Assembly: GCF_900618535.1 (NCBI RefSeq)
Contig: NZ_UYJA01000003.1
Span: 62,001 to 126,000 of the forward strand
DNA length: 64,000 bases
Reading direction: 5' to 3'
Source of the DNA: Pseudomonas bubulae
GTDB lineage: Bacteria > Pseudomonadota > Gammaproteobacteria > Pseudomonadales > Pseudomonadaceae
The position numbers and the translations under genes were made by a program. Positions 36,811 to 48,109 of this stretch are shown piece after piece (within the stretch, counting starts at the first letter, position 1; the number at the start of each line of letters is the position of its first letter). Under the pieces are notes generated by a model, which worked only from the letters and a program-made list of their open reading frames with translations, ran no database searches and was not told where the DNA came from.

Positions 36811-39800
36811 ATGGAGCGTCTGACACGCTTTTTTGCCGCGCTGACCCGTTGGGGGCTGGGCGCGTGCGCTCTGGTTTTGGTCCTGACGGCGTTGTACGTC
36901 AGTATCGGCCGTGAATTGACCCCCCTGATCGCCGAATACCGCGTTGAAGTGCAGAGCAAAGCCCGTGAAGCGCTGGGCATGCCATTGACCATTGGCAGCC
37001 TGGAAGGAAGCTGGAGCGGCATGGCGCCGGTATTGAAGGCCCACGACGTCATGGTCGGTGAGGGCAACAGCGCCCTGCGTCTGGATGAAGTGCAGGTGGT
37101 GCCCGATGTGTGGGCCAGCCTGTTGAACCGTGATATCCGTATTGGTCACGTGCAACTCAATGGTCTGCAACTGAGCTTGCGCCAGGATGAACACGGCCAC
37201 TGGGCACTCGAAGGGCTGCCGGTGCAGGATGACCAGCCGCTTGACCCTGAGCAGTTGCTCAACCAGCTGCAACGTGTGGCGCGGTTGTCGGTGCTCGACA
37301 GCCAGGTGACCCTGGAACCCTACAAACAATCCCCGCTGACCCTGACTTATGTCGGGCTGACGCTGGACGTCGGCGCGTCGGACCAGCGTCTTGATGCGCG
37401 GCTGACCTTGCCCGATGGCCAGCCCGTGGCGCTGAGCCTCAGCACACAGGTTCAGGCCAGCCACTGGCGTGACGGTGCGGCCCAGGCCTATGTGAGCCTG
37501 CCGCAAAGTGATTGGGCCAAGTGGCTGCCGGCCACGCTGATCGCACCGTGGAAAGTCTCCGAGCTCAAGGCTGGAGGCGAGTTCTGGTTCAACTGGAGCC
37601 AGGGCTCGGTACAGAGCGCGGTGGCGCGCCTGAATGCGACCCGGTTCAGTGGTGCCTATGCCGATCGCAAACCCGAGACCATCGAGAACCTGGCGCTGCA
37701 TGCCTGGGCTGAGCGCGGCAAACAGGGTTTCAGGGTGGTGCTCGACTCACTGGCCATGAACCTGGGCAAGACCCGTTGGGAAACCCGTCTGCAACTGCAG
37801 CAGTTCGCGGCCACCGACAAGGAGCAGGAGCGTTGGCACCTGCAGGCCGACCGCCTGGACCTGACCCCGATCACGCCGCTGATGGACTCACTGGCCCCCG
37901 TGCCGGAAGCCGTCGCCAAAGTCATCGATCAATTGAGCGTTACCGGCACCTTGCGCAATGTGCTGGCTGATTATCGACCAGCAGCCACGGACGATCAAAA
38001 AATCAGCTTTGCGGCCAATCTGGAGCAGGTCGGCTTCAATGCCACCCACGGCGCTCCGGCGGCGCGCAATGTCAGTGGCCTGATCAGCGGCGACCTGGGC
38101 AAGGGCGAACTGCGCCTGGACAGCAAAGACTTCATGCTGCACCTCGACCCGATCTTCGCCAAGCCCTGGCAATACCTGCAAGCCAATGCCCTGCTGACCT
38201 GGACCCTGAACAAGGACAGCTTCACCCTGATTGCGCCCTACATCAAAGTGCTGGGGGAAGAGGGCAATATCGCGGCCGACTTTTTGATCCGCATTCACCT
38301 TGACCATTCCCAGGAAGATTACATGGACCTGCGGGTGGGCCTGACAGATGGCGACGGCCGTTTTACCCCCAAGTACCTGCCTGAAGTACTGAGTCCGGCG
38401 CTTTCGGAGTGGCTGAGCACGGCGATTATCAAAGGAGCAGTCGAAGAGGGCTTCTTCCAGTATCAAGGTTCGCTGAGCCATGACGCCGTTGCGGCGGCGC
38501 GCAATATCAGCCTGTTTTTCAAGGTGCATGGCGCAGAACTGGCGTTCCAGCCTGGCTGGCCCCATGTGCGTAACGTGTCGGGCGATGTGTTTATTGAAGA
38601 TAGCGGTGTGCGGATCATGGCCAGCAAAGGTCAGCTACTCGACACCCGTGTGCGTAACGTGGCTGTCAGCATCCCGCATGTGCCTGCCGGCAAGGTCAGC
38701 CATCTGTTTCTGGATGGCGACTTTGAGGGCGGGCTGGGGGACGGTCTGAAAATTCTTCAGGAAGCACCGATAGGTACCGCAGAAACGTTCGCTGGCTGGC
38801 AGGGTGAAGGTTCGCTGAAGGGCCGTGTTGATCTGGACATCCCGCTGGAAAAGGGTGTGGAGCCAAAAATCCTGGTGGACTTCAACGTCGACAAGGCGCG
38901 CCTGAAAATCAGCGAACCCGAGCTTGAACTGACCCAGCTCAAGGGTGACCTGCGCTTTGACAGTGCCAAGGGCCTGAGCGGCAAGGGCATCAGCGCCCGG
39001 GCGTTCGATCGCCCGATCACCGCGCAGATCTTTGCCGACGGCAAGCCTGGCCGCATCAGCACCCGGGTGGTGGCCAGCGGTCAGGTGGGGGTGAAAAAAC
39101 TCACGGACTGGCTCAAGTTCAATCAACCGATCCCGGTAAGCGGTGACTTGCCCTATCAGTTGCAACTGACCCTGGACGGTGCCGACAGCCAGTTACGCGT
39201 CAGCTCCAGCCTCAAGGGCGCGGTGGTGGATTTGCCGGCACCCTTCGGGCTGGCGGCCAATGAAAGCCGCAACAGCGTGTTTCGCATGACTCTGCAAGGG
39301 GCCGAGCGGCGGTACTGGTTTGACTACGGCGACCTGGTCAACCTGACCTTTGCTGCCCCCAATGGCAAGTTTGAAGACGGGCGTGGCGAGTTGTTCCTGG
39401 GCGATGGCAAACCCGTTTTGCCCACGACCAAGGGCCTGCGCATTCGCGGCGTGCTGTCGGAGCTGGACGTCGCCCCCTGGCAGGCGCTGGTCGAACGATA
39501 TGCCGGCAATGACCCCGGCGGTAGCGCCAAGCAACTGCTCAGCAGTGCGGACTTTAAAGTCGGCAAGTTGATTGCCTTCGGCACCCAATTGGATCAGGTG
39601 CGCCTGGTCATGAAGCGCGTCGCCGCCTCCTGGGCGCTGCAAATCGACAGCAAGCAGGCCATCGGCGCCGTGACCCTGCCGGATGCGAACAACGCACCGA
39701 TTGTGGTCAACATGCAGACCATTCGCCTGCCTGCGCCTGATCCCAAGACGGTGGCAGACGAGAATGCCCCCGACCCGCTGGCTGCGGTCGACCCGCGCAA

Positions 39801-40623
39801 AATACCGGCCCTGGACATCATTATTCGCCAGCTCTACCAGGGGGCGGACCTGCTTGGTGCCTGGTCACTCAACATTCGACCCAACAGCCGGGGCATCAGC
39901 CTTACCAGTCTCAACCTGGGGCTCAAGGGCATGCTGCTAGAAGGTTCGGGCGGCTGGGAAGGCGTGGCGGGTAACAGCAAAAGCTGGTACCAGGGGCGCC
40001 TGGGTGGCGGCAACCTGGCCACGGTGCTGAAGAACTGGGGCTTTGCCCCCAGCGTCACCAGCGACAACTTTCATGTGGACATCGATGGCAACTGGCCCGG
40101 TTCGCCAGCGTGGATTGGCCTCAAGCGTTTCTCCGGCACACTGGACGCCTCGCTCAACAAGGGGCAGTTTGTGGAAGTCGACGGCAGCGCCCAGGTGCTG
40201 CGCATTTTTGGCTTGCTCAACTTCAACGCCATTGGCCGTCGTCTGCGCCTGGACTTCTCCGACCTGTTCGGCAAGGGCCTGAGCTATGACCGGGTCAAGG
40301 GCGTGCTCAATGCCCGCAGCGGCGTGTACAGCACAGGCAAGCCGATCCTGATGACCGGGCCGTCCACCAATCTGGAACTTAACGGTACATTGAACATGGT
40401 CACCGACCGGGTCGACGCCAAGCTGCTGGTGACCTTGCCCGTGACCAATAACCTGCCCCTTGCAGCGCTGTTGGTGGGCGGGCCGGCAGCGGGCGGGGCG
40501 ATGTTCCTGCTCAACAAGCTGATCGGTGACCAGGTGTCGCGCTTCGCCAGCGTGCAATACAGCATTCAAGGGCCGTGGAACGATCCGAAGATCACTTTCG
40601 ACAAGCCTTTCGAGAAACACTAG
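36811..40623 (+). CDS. yhdP: YhdP, AsmA-like inter-membrane phospholipid transport protein
   Basis: A 1270-residue protein anchored by one N-terminal helix (LGACALVLVLTALYVSI) with the rest periplasmic. It matches the TIGR02099/YhdP family in size, the IGSLEGSWSGMAPVL motif near residue 55, a long repeating beta-groove (AsmA-like/DUF3971) and the C-terminal AsmA_2 region GRRLRLDFSDLFGKGLSYD near 1150. YhdP, TamB and YdbH carry phospholipids to the outer membrane in E. coli, so this partner works against the retrograde Mla system at 56.5-59.5 kb. Nothing looks broken. An unusual leader with competing hairpins precedes it, and a nitrilase gene follows after 9 bp. Confidence 0.94.
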   Translation: MERLTRFFAALTRWGLGACALVLVLTALYVSIGRELTPLIAEYRVEVQSKAREALGMPLTIGSLEGSWSGMAPVLKAHDVMVGEGNSALRLDEVQVVPDVWASLLNRDIRIGHVQLNGLQLSLRQDEHGHWALEGLPVQDDQPLDPEQLLNQLQRVARLSVLDSQVTLEPYKQSPLTLTYVGLTLDVGASDQRLDARLTLPDGQPVALSLSTQVQASHWRDGAAQAYVSLPQSDWAKWLPATLIAPWKVSELKAGGEFWFNWSQGSVQSAVARLNATRFSGAYADRKPETIENLALHAWAERGKQGFRVVLDSLAMNLGKTRWETRLQLQQFAATDKEQERWHLQADRLDLTPITPLMDSLAPVPEAVAKVIDQLSVTGTLRNVLADYRPAATDDQKISFAANLEQVGFNATHGAPAARNVSGLISGDLGKGELRLDSKDFMLHLDPIFAKPWQYLQANALLTWTLNKDSFTLIAPYIKVLGEEGNIAADFLIRIHLDHSQEDYMDLRVGLTDGDGRFTPKYLPEVLSPALSEWLSTAIIKGAVEEGFFQYQGSLSHDAVAAARNISLFFKVHGAELAFQPGWPHVRNVSGDVFIEDSGVRIMASKGQLLDTRVRNVAVSIPHVPAGKVSHLFLDGDFEGGLGDGLKILQEAPIGTAETFAGWQGEGSLKGRVDLDIPLEKGVEPKILVDFNVDKARLKISEPELELTQLKGDLRFDSAKGLSGKGISARAFDRPITAQIFADGKPGRISTRVVASGQVGVKKLTDWLKFNQPIPVSGDLPYQLQLTLDGADSQLRVSSSLKGAVVDLPAPFGLAANESRNSVFRMTLQGAERRYWFDYGDLVNLTFAAPNGKFEDGRGELFLGDGKPVLPTTKGLRIRGVLSELDVAPWQALVERYAGNDPGGSAKQLLSSADFKVGKLIAFGTQLDQVRLVMKRVAASWALQIDSKQAIGAVTLPDANNAPIVVNMQTIRLPAPDPKTVADENAPDPLAAVDPRKIPALDIIIRQLYQGADLLGAWSLNIRPNSRGISLTSLNLGLKGMLLEGSGGWEGVAGNSKSWYQGRLGGGNLATVLKNWGFAPSVTSDNFHVDIDGNWPGSPAWIGLKRFSGTLDASLNKGQFVEVDGSAQVLRIFGLLNFNAIGRRLRLDFSDLFGKGLSYDRVKGVLNARSGVYSTGKPILMTGPSTNLELNGTLNMVTDRVDAKLLVTLPVTNNLPLAALLVGGPAAGGAMFLLNKLIGDQVSRFASVQYSIQGPWNDPKITFDKPFEKH

Positions 40624-40632
40624 GAGCGCAGC

Positions 40633-41460
40633 ATGACCCTGGCAGTGATTCAAATGGTCAGCCAGAGCGATGTCCTGGCCAATCTGGCCCAGGCGCGCCG
40701 GCTGCTGGAAGAGGCTGCCCAAGGCGGTGCGCAACTGGCCGTGTTGCCCGAGAACTTTGCCGCGATGGGCCGTCGCGATACTGCCGCCATCGGCCGCGCC
40801 GAGGCGTTGGGCGAGGGCCCGATCCTGCCCTGGTTGAAACAGACCGCCCGCGACCTCAAGTTATGGGTAGTGGCTGGTACTTTGCCTCTGCCGCCCGAGG
40901 GGCAGCCTGAAGCCAAGGTCAATGCTTGTTCATTGCTGATCAACGCCGAGGGCGAGCAAGCGGCCCGTTACGACAAATTGCACTTGTTTGATGTGGATGT
41001 GTCTGACAACCGTGGCCGCTATCGCGAGTCTGATGACTATGCCCGGGGCAAGCGTGTGGTGGTGGTTGATACCCCGGTGGGCAAGCTGGGCCTGAGCGTA
41101 TGTTATGACCTGCGCTTCCCGGAGCTGTACAGTGAGCTGCGCACTGCGGGCGCTGAACTGATTACCGCGCCCTCGGCCTTTACCGCTGTCACGGGTGCGG
41201 CCCATTGGGAGATACTGATACGCGCCCGCGCCATTGAAACCCAGTGCTATATCCTTGCAGCGGCCCAGGGCGGCGTGCATCCGGGCCCGCGAGAAACCTG
41301 GGGGCATGCAGCCATTATCGATCCCTGGGGGCGGGTGCTGGCCGAGCAGGCGCAGGGCGAGGGGGTGTTGCTGGCCCGCCGCGATGCGCTTGAGCAGGCG
41401 GATATCAGGGCGCGCATGCCGGTGGTGAGCCATCGGCGGTTCAACGCCCATCTAATTTAA
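40633..41460 (+). CDS. Carbon-nitrogen hydrolase (nitrilase superfamily, Nit1/YbeM type)
   Basis: A 275-residue member of the nitrilase superfamily with the full triad Glu40 (VLPENFA), Lys115 (RYDKLHLFD) and Cys157 (SVCYDLRFPE). Length and RFPELY motif fit the Nit1-like group, whose members remove damaged deaminated glutathione; that specific activity is plausible but unproved here. It sits 9 bp after yhdP and before tldD, an arrangement kept across Pseudomonas. A REP doublet directly follows the stop. The start ATG has GGAG nine bases upstream. Confidence 0.87.
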   Translation: MTLAVIQMVSQSDVLANLAQARRLLEEAAQGGAQLAVLPENFAAMGRRDTAAIGRAEALGEGPILPWLKQTARDLKLWVVAGTLPLPPEGQPEAKVNACSLLINAEGEQAARYDKLHLFDVDVSDNRGRYRESDDYARGKRVVVVDTPVGKLGLSVCYDLRFPELYSELRTAGAELITAPSAFTAVTGAAHWEILIRARAIETQCYILAAAQGGVHPGPRETWGHAAIIDPWGRVLAEQAQGEGVLLARRDALEQADIRARMPVVSHRRFNAHLI

Positions 41461-41545
41461 GTGGGAGCGGGCTTGCTCGCGATGCAGGCGACAGGGTGTA
41501 ACCGTTGCCCCGCATCGATGCCATCGCGAGCAAGCCCGCTCCCAC
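41461..41545. repeat. REP doublet (REPIN), GGGCTTGC type, between nitrilase and tldD genes
   Basis: Two inverted copies of GTGGGAGCGGGCTTGCTCGC, starting at 41461 and ending at 41545, enclose a spacer of about 40 bases containing ATGCAGGC and CATCGATGCC segments. It begins on the base after the nitrilase stop and resembles the unit at 21510-21596. Confidence 0.9.
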
Positions 41546-41615
41546 AGAACAGATTTTTCAGGCCCGAGGGTTCAGCACTCAAAGATGCTGAAGCAGGGGC
41601 CAAGACGGAGTGATT

Positions 41616-43058
41616 ATGAGCGAGTTGTTGACCTCAGTCAGCGAACACCTGTTGGCACCCGGAGGTGTCACCATCGAAAGCCTGCAAAGCGTATTGGGAG
41701 ACCTGGCCGGGCCGGGTATCGACGCGGCAGACCTGTATTTCCAGGGCCAGATTTCCGAATCCTGGGCGCTGGAAGACGGCATCGTCAAAGAAGGCAGCTT
41801 TAACCTCGACCAGGGTGTAGGTGTTCGCGCCCAGTCTGGCGAGAAGACCGGCTTTGCCTACAGCAATGCCATTACCCTGGACGCATTGGGTCAGGCCGCC
41901 CGCGCCGCCCGTTCGATCTCCCGTGCCGGGCAAAACGGCACGGTGCAGGCGTTCACCACTCAGGACGTGGCTCAGCTGTATGGCCCGGACAACCCGCTGG
42001 AAGTCATCAGCCGCGCAGAAAAGGTCGAGCTGCTCAAGCGTGTCGATGCCGCCACCCGCGCCCTCGATCCGCGTATCCAGCAAGTCACCGTGAGCATGGC
42101 CGGGGTCTGGGAGCGGATTCTGGTGGCCTCCACCGATGGCGGGCTGGCGGCAGATATCCGGCCGCTGGTGCGTTTCAACGTCAGCGTCATCGTTGAGCAG
42201 AATGGCCGTCGCGAGCGCGGCGGTCATGGTGGTGGCGGGCGTACCGACTACCGCTATTTCCTCACTGACGATCGTGCCATGGGTTACGCCCGTGAAGCGT
42301 TGCGCCAGGCCCTGGTCAACCTCGAAGCGGTACCGGCTCCGGCAGGTACCATGCCGGTGGTTCTGGGCTCGGGTTGGTCCGGCGTACTGTTGCATGAAGC
42401 GGTGGGTCACGGTCTGGAAGGGGACTTCAACCGCAAGGGCAGTTCTGCCTACAGCGGACGCATGGGCGAAATGGTTGCTTCCAAACTGTGCACCATCGTC
42501 GATGACGGTACCCTGGCGGGCCGCCGTGGCTCGCTGAGCGTGGATGACGAAGGCACCCCGACCGAGTGCACCACCCTGATTGAAAACGGCGTGCTCAAGG
42601 GCTATATGCAGGACAAGCTCAATGCCCGTCTGATGGGCGTGGCGCGCACCGGCAACGGCCGTCGCGAATCCTATGCGCACTTGCCGATGCCGCGCATGAC
42701 CAACACCTACATGCTGGGCGGCGAAAGCGATCCTGCCGAAATCATCGCTTCGGTGAAAAAGGGCATCTACTGCGCCAATCTGGGTGGTGGTCAGGTCGAT
42801 ATCACCAGCGGCAAGTTTGTGTTCTCCACCAGCGAAGCCTATCTGATTGAAGACGGCAAAATCACTCGCCCAGTCAAAGGCGCGACCCTGATTGGCAACG
42901 GGCCGGAAGCAATGAGCAAGGTGTCGATGGTCGGTAACGATCTGTCGCTGGACAGCGGCGTAGGCACGTGTGGCAAGGATGGGCAGTCGGTGCCGGTAGG
43001 TGTCGGCCAGCCAACCCTGAAGATTGACGCGATCACTGTAGGCGGTACGGGCGGTTGA
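41616..43058 (+). CDS. tldD: Metalloprotease subunit TldD
   Basis: Catalytic half of the TldD/TldE (PmbA) protease, which trims peptides such as microcin B17 precursors and CcdA. The 480-residue protein has the zinc-binding HEAVGH at residues 260-265 in the [18 protein letters not shown] context, plus the [11 protein letters not shown] and C-terminal [14 protein letters not shown] motifs. I start at ATG 41616, six bases inside the longer frame, because CGGAG lies at a proper distance. Its partner pmbA lies 677 bp downstream on the same strand with darP opposed between. A strong bidirectional hairpin follows. Confidence 0.96.
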   Translation: MSELLTSVSEHLLAPGGVTIESLQSVLGDLAGPGIDAADLYFQGQISESWALEDGIVKEGSFNLDQGVGVRAQSGEKTGFAYSNAITLDALGQAARAARSISRAGQNGTVQAFTTQDVAQLYGPDNPLEVISRAEKVELLKRVDAATRALDPRIQQVTVSMAGVWERILVASTDGGLAADIRPLVRFNVSVIVEQNGRRERGGHGGGGRTDYRYFLTDDRAMGYAREALRQALVNLEAVPAPAGTMPVVLGSGWSGVLLHEAVGHGLEGDFNRKGSSAYSGRMGEMVASKLCTIVDDGTLAGRRGSLSVDDEGTPTECTTLIENGVLKGYMQDKLNARLMGVARTGNGRRESYAHLPMPRMTNTYMLGGESDPAEIIASVKKGIYCANLGGGQVDITSGKFVFSTSEAYLIEDGKITRPVKGATLIGNGPEAMSKVSMVGNDLSLDSGVGTCGKDGQSVPVGVGQPTLKIDAITVGGTGG

Positions 43059-43066
43059 GGGGAGGC

Positions 43067-43097
43067 CCCGTGAAGGTTGCCAGGCAACCTTCACGGG
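43067..43097. terminator. Perfect 15-bp inverted repeat between convergent tldD and darP
   Basis: CCCGTGAAGGTTGCC (43067-43081) and GGCAACCTTCACGGG (43083-43097) are exact reverse complements with a single base between. It lies between two convergent stops, 43058 and 43106. No T-tract lies on either side, but the stem is strong enough to act as a bidirectional transcript end. Confidence 0.75.
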
Positions 43098-43105
43098 TAC
43101 GAGGC

Positions 43106-43627
43106 TTAACGCAGACCGCGTTGAGTCTCGTCCAACCCACGGATGTACTTGAACAATTTGCGGCTTGAAGCCGGTGCCTTGTTATGAGCCAGCTCGTGTT
43201 TGGCCTGACGTATCACCGAACGCATTTGCTGGCGGTCGGCTTCAGGGAACTCGGCAACAAACTTTTCCAGTACAGCGTCATCACCCTCGATCAGGCGATC
43301 ACGCCAGCGCTCGAGGTTGTGAAAACGTTCGTTGTACTGGCGAGAAGAGGCATCGACTTGATCGATCAAGGCAAGAATTTCGTCAAGCGGTTGATCGCGC
43401 ATCAGTTTGCCGATGAACATCATATGGCGCTTGCGCGCAATATGAGCCGTGTGTTTTGGAGCATCTGCCAAAGCCTTACGCATAGCGTCAGTCAGGGGCA
43501 TTTTGTTCAGCAAGTCAGGCTTGAGTGTCGTGAGACGCTCGCCCAGATCAACCAGAGCATGAAGCTCGCGTTTGACCTGCGATTTGCTTTTTTCGCCGTC
43601 GAAGGCGTCGTCGTAAGAATCAACCAT
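43106..43627 (-). CDS. darP: DarP (YjgA) ribosome-associated protein
   Basis: A 173-residue protein of the DUF615/YjgA family, which helps late maturation of the 50S subunit peptidyl-transferase centre. It starts [22 protein letters not shown] and has the acidic N-terminus followed by highly charged helices ([41 protein letters not shown]). Its length fits. ATG 43627 is used; the longer frame adds 50 residues that run antisense into the pmbA leader. It lies antiparallel between tldD and pmbA, the usual Pseudomonas arrangement. Confidence 0.9.
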   Translation of the reverse strand: MVDSYDDAFDGEKSKSQVKRELHALVDLGERLTTLKPDLLNKMPLTDAMRKALADAPKHTAHIARKRHMMFIGKLMRDQPLDEILALIDQVDASSRQYNERFHNLERWRDRLIEGDDAVLEKFVAEFPEADRQQMRSVIRQAKHELAHNKAPASSRKLFKYIRGLDETQRGLR

Positions 43628-43734
43628 GGTGGCAGTCCGCAAAGAAACGCCGCCATGATAACCAGTCGGGGGCCGATTGTCCGGCCCGGTCGCTCGGCGG
43701 CCCTGCCGAAAACAGAATTTGAGTGGAGAAAACC

Positions 43735-45081
43735 ATGAGTGCAGTTCAAAGCGTCGGCCCGCAGGCCTTGCCGGCACTGCAGGAACAGGTCGAGCAAATC
43801 ATCGCCGAAGCCAGGCGCCAGGGTGCCAGCGCCTGTGAAGTCGCCGTGTCGCTGGAGCAGGGGTTATCGACCTCGGTACGTCAGCGCGAAGTTGAAACCG
43901 TAGAGTTCAACCGTGACCAGGGTTTTGGCATCACCCTCTATGTAGGCCAGCGCAAAGGCTCGGCCAGCACCTCGGCCACCGGCCCGGATGCCATCCGCGA
44001 AACCGTCGCCGCCGCCCTGGCGATTGCCAAACACACCTCGGAAGACGAAAGCTCGGGTTTGGCCGATGCCAGCCTGATGGCGCGTGAACTGAAAGACTTT
44101 GATGTGTTCCACACCTGGGATATCACCCCCGAGCAGGCCATTGAAAAGGCCCTGGCCTGCGAAGCCGCTGCATTTGAGGCCGACAGCCGGATCAAAAATG
44201 CCGATGGCACCACCCTCAGCACCCATCAGGGCTGCCGCGTGTACGGCAATAGCCATGGTTTTATCGGCGGCTCGGCTTCGACCCGTCACAGCCTCAGCTG
44301 CGTAATGATTGCCGAAGGCGACGGCCAGATGCAGCGTGACTACTGGTATGACGTCAATTGCCAGGGCGAGTTGTTGATGGACGCCGTGAGCATTGGCCAG
44401 CGCGCTGCCGAGCGCGCTGCCCGGCGACTGGGCTCGCGCCCGGTACCGACGTGCGAGGTGCCGGTGCTGTTCTCGGCCGAACTGGCTGGCGGCCTGTTCG
44501 GCAGCTTCCTGGGGGCAATCTCGGGTGGCAACCTGTACCGTAAATCGTCGTTCCTGCTCGATGCAATGGGGCAGCAGATTTTCCCTGAATGGTTGACCCT
44601 GGATGAGCGCCCGCACCTGATGCGCGCCATGGGCAGCTCGTCGTTCGACAATGATGGCCTGGCCACTTACGCCAAACCGTTTATCAAGGACGGCGAGTTG
44701 GTTTCGTACATCCTGAGCACTTACTCGGGGCGCAAACTGGGCATGCCGAGCACTGCCAACGCCGGCGGCGTGCATAACCTCTTTGTGACACATGGTGATG
44801 AAGACCAGGCAGCCTTGATTCGCAAAATGGGGCGTGGTCTGTTTGTCACCGAGTTAATGGGCAGCGGCCTGAACATGGTCACCGGTGACTATTCCCGTGG
44901 CGCGGCGGGTTTCTGGGTCGAGAATGGCGAAATCCAGTTCCCGGTGCAGGAAGTGACCATCGCCGGCAATATGCGCGATATGTTTAAACAGATCGTGGCC
45001 GTGGGCAACGATCTGGAGCTGCGCAGCAACATCCGCACCGGTTCGGTGCTGATTGAACGCATGATGGTGGCGGGCAGCTAA
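43735..45081 (+). CDS. pmbA: Metalloprotease subunit PmbA (TldE)
   Basis: Non-catalytic partner of TldD in the TldD/TldE protease. The 448-residue protein shows the family segments [26 protein letters not shown] (split around 50-76) and [18 protein letters not shown] near 300, but no HExxxH zinc motif, as expected. ATG 43735 is preceded by GTGGAGAAA. A strong intrinsic terminator follows at 45102-45135. The two subunits are both intact, so the protease should be functional. Confidence 0.95.
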   Translation: MSAVQSVGPQALPALQEQVEQIIAEARRQGASACEVAVSLEQGLSTSVRQREVETVEFNRDQGFGITLYVGQRKGSASTSATGPDAIRETVAAALAIAKHTSEDESSGLADASLMARELKDFDVFHTWDITPEQAIEKALACEAAAFEADSRIKNADGTTLSTHQGCRVYGNSHGFIGGSASTRHSLSCVMIAEGDGQMQRDYWYDVNCQGELLMDAVSIGQRAAERAARRLGSRPVPTCEVPVLFSAELAGGLFGSFLGAISGGNLYRKSSFLLDAMGQQIFPEWLTLDERPHLMRAMGSSSFDNDGLATYAKPFIKDGELVSYILSTYSGRKLGMPSTANAGGVHNLFVTHGDEDQAALIRKMGRGLFVTELMGSGLNMVTGDYSRGAAGFWVENGEIQFPVQEVTIAGNMRDMFKQIVAVGNDLELRSNIRTGSVLIERMMVAGS

Positions 45082-45101
45082 GACTGGCCTGTTCCATGCC
45101 A

Positions 45102-45135
45102 AGGCGTATCACTGCAGCGGTGATACGCCTTTTTT
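45102..45135 (+). terminator. Intrinsic terminator after pmbA
   Basis: AGGCGTATCAC (45102-45112) pairs perfectly with GTGATACGCCT (45120-45130) around a seven-base loop, and the T-run continues to 45135. It starts 21 bases after the pmbA stop and isolates it from the Fur-controlled operon. Confidence 0.92.
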
Positions 45136-45164
45136 GTGTTTGTGCATCTTGTCCTTTAGCAGAC

Positions 45165-45207
45165 TTGTTTTGATAATCAATATCGCTTAATAATGAATCT
45201 CATTATC
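45165..45207 (+). promoter_or_regulatory. fagA promoter overlapped by a Fur box
   Basis: The 19 bases at 45189-45207 (AATAATGAATCTCATTATC) match the Fur consensus at 15 positions. They overlie a possible -10 (TAATAA, 45188-45193) that is 17 bases from a -35-like TTGTTT (45165-45170). Iron-loaded Fur should block the promoter, so the operon is expressed when iron is short. An extra half-site, GATAATC, lies just upstream at 45172-45178. Confidence 0.8.
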
Positions 45208-45222
45208 GAGTGAGCCTGGGTC

Positions 45223-45610
45223 ATGAGTTCTGCGTTGCGTGAAGGGCCGTATCTAGAAAGCTGGCGCTGGATGAGCCGCCAGATCCGCTGCGGGCTGGCG
45301 CCGGACGAGCCGCGCCTGATCGAGCATTACCTGGCTGAAGGCCGCTATCTTGCTGGCTGTACAGCCACTTCCCCGTGGTTGATTGCGGTCACCACCTTCC
45401 GCCTGATGCTAGACACAGCCACTGACACCGCGCTGCCTTGGCACTGGCGCAATCTGTGCCTGGACAACGCGTGGCGTCCGCTGCGCGACCTCGAAACCCA
45501 AGCCCTGTGCAATTGCCGACTCAAGCGCTGGCAAAGCTTTGCCTGGCAGTTGGCAACCTGCGAGCTCGAACCTTCAATTTCTTTAACAGAACTGGTGCAA
45601 GGATTTCCCG

Positions 45611-45618
<8 letters not shown>
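45223..45618 (+). CDS. fagA: FagA (Fur-associated gene A) homologue
   Basis: A 131-residue protein with no known domain that corresponds by position and length to FagA, the first gene of the Fur-controlled fagA–fumC–orfX–sodA operon of P. aeruginosa. It is rich in Trp, Arg and Leu (LESWRWMSRQIRCGL, LPWHWRNLCLDNAW) and has no signal or clear membrane helix. Function is unknown. It starts 16 bases after the Fur box and its end overlaps the fumC start by 8 bases, giving translational coupling. Confidence 0.85.
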
Positions 45619-46987
<1,369 letters not shown>

Positions 46988-47014
46988 TCCATCGACACTG
47001 CTTTGGAGGTTCAC

Positions 47015-47470
47015 ATGGATCACTGGAAACGCACGATCGAAAGAGCCAACCGCTGTTTCGCCGAAGGCGAACTGGTCGATGCCCGCGAGCATTATCTGCA
47101 GGCGCTGGCCCTGGCCCTGGCCCAGGTGCTGTTCGAGCGCTGGAGTGATGCCGACGAAGCAGTGGCCGCCTGCGTCATTTCACACCACAACCTGGCGGAT
47201 CTGCATTTGCGCCTCAATCAACCGGAGGAGAGCGTGGAGTACCTCTGTGCGATTCATCAGCGATTGTTGCAAACCATGCAGAACGCGCGCCTGCCGACAG
47301 CATTGCGTGAAGCGGCGCTGCGTCAGAGCAGCAAGACCTACGTAGAGCTTTTGAATTTTATCAGTGAGTACGGCGAGTACCCGCGCTCCAACCTGTTGCT
47401 CAAAAGCAATGTGGCTCAGAGCAGCCATGAGTTCTCGACAGTTAGCGGCCATCACTTAGGAGCACATTGA
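47015..47470 (+). CDS. OrfX of the fagA–fumC–sodA operon, TPR-like helical protein
   Basis: A 151-residue, wholly helical cytosolic protein of unknown function. It has a TPR-like pair of helices ([23 protein letters not shown] and [22 protein letters not shown]), which suggests protein binding. GGAGG sits eight bases before ATG 47015, favouring this over the Met four codons upstream. It occupies the orfX place between fumC and sodA seen in other Pseudomonas and ends 1 bp before sodA, so it should be made together with them under Fur control. Confidence 0.83.
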   Translation: MDHWKRTIERANRCFAEGELVDAREHYLQALALALAQVLFERWSDADEAVAACVISHHNLADLHLRLNQPEESVEYLCAIHQRLLQTMQNARLPTALREAALRQSSKTYVELLNFISEYGEYPRSNLLLKSNVAQSSHEFSTVSGHHLGAH

Positions 47471-47471
47471 A

Positions 47472-48083
47472 ATGACTTACACCTTGCCTGCATTGCCTTA
47501 TGCCTATGACGCGCTTGAACCGCATATTGATGCGCAAACCATGGAAATTCACTACACCAAGCATCACCAGACCTACATCAATAACCTCAATGCGGCCGTA
47601 GAGGGCACCGAATGGGCCAAGTGGCCGGTGGAAAAACTGGTGGCCAGTGTTCATCAGTTGCCCGAAAAGCTGCGCGCTGCAGTGATCAACCAGGGTGGCG
47701 GGCATGCCAACCACTCGTTGTTCTGGGAAGTCATGAGCCCTAAAGGCGGGGGTAAGCCCGAAGGTGCGCTGGCCAAGGCGATTGACGAGCAGTTGGGTGG
47801 TCTGGAGGCGTTCAAGGAAAACTTTACCAAAGCCGCGCTGACGCGTTTTGGCAGTGGCTGGGCATGGTTGAGCGTGACCCCGCAAAAAACGCTGGTAATC
47901 GAAAGCAGCGGCAACCAGGACAGCCCGCTGATGAACGGCAATACGCCGATCCTGGGGCTTGATGTGTGGGAGCACGCGTATTACCTGCGCTATCAAAACC
48001 GCCGCCCGGAATATATCAACGCGTTTTACAACGTGATCAACTGGCCGGAAGTGGCGCGACGCTATCAAGCGGCGATTGGCTAA
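47472..48083 (+). CDS. sodA: Superoxide dismutase, manganese type
   Basis: Dismutes superoxide in the cytosol. The 203-residue protein has the metal ligands His27 ([12 protein letters not shown]), the His in [12 protein letters not shown], and Asp/His in [20 protein letters not shown]. The Gly-rich [10 protein letters not shown] and GSGWAWL segments are family features. Assignment as Mn rather than Fe rests on the Fur-regulated operon and on its N-terminus; the residues alone do not settle it. It is the fourth gene of the fagA operon, 1 bp after orfX. Confidence 0.94.
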   Translation: MTYTLPALPYAYDALEPHIDAQTMEIHYTKHHQTYINNLNAAVEGTEWAKWPVEKLVASVHQLPEKLRAAVINQGGGHANHSLFWEVMSPKGGGKPEGALAKAIDEQLGGLEAFKENFTKAALTRFGSGWAWLSVTPQKTLVIESSGNQDSPLMNGNTPILGLDVWEHAYYLRYQNRRPEYINAFYNVINWPEVARRYQAAIG

Positions 48084-48109
48084 GCGCAACGAAAGGATTC
48101 AGGCGGATT

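Noticed and set aside
41634..43094. 486-residue open frame antisense to tldD
   Set aside because: Same reason; TldD's zinc motif and full length show the plus strand is coding.
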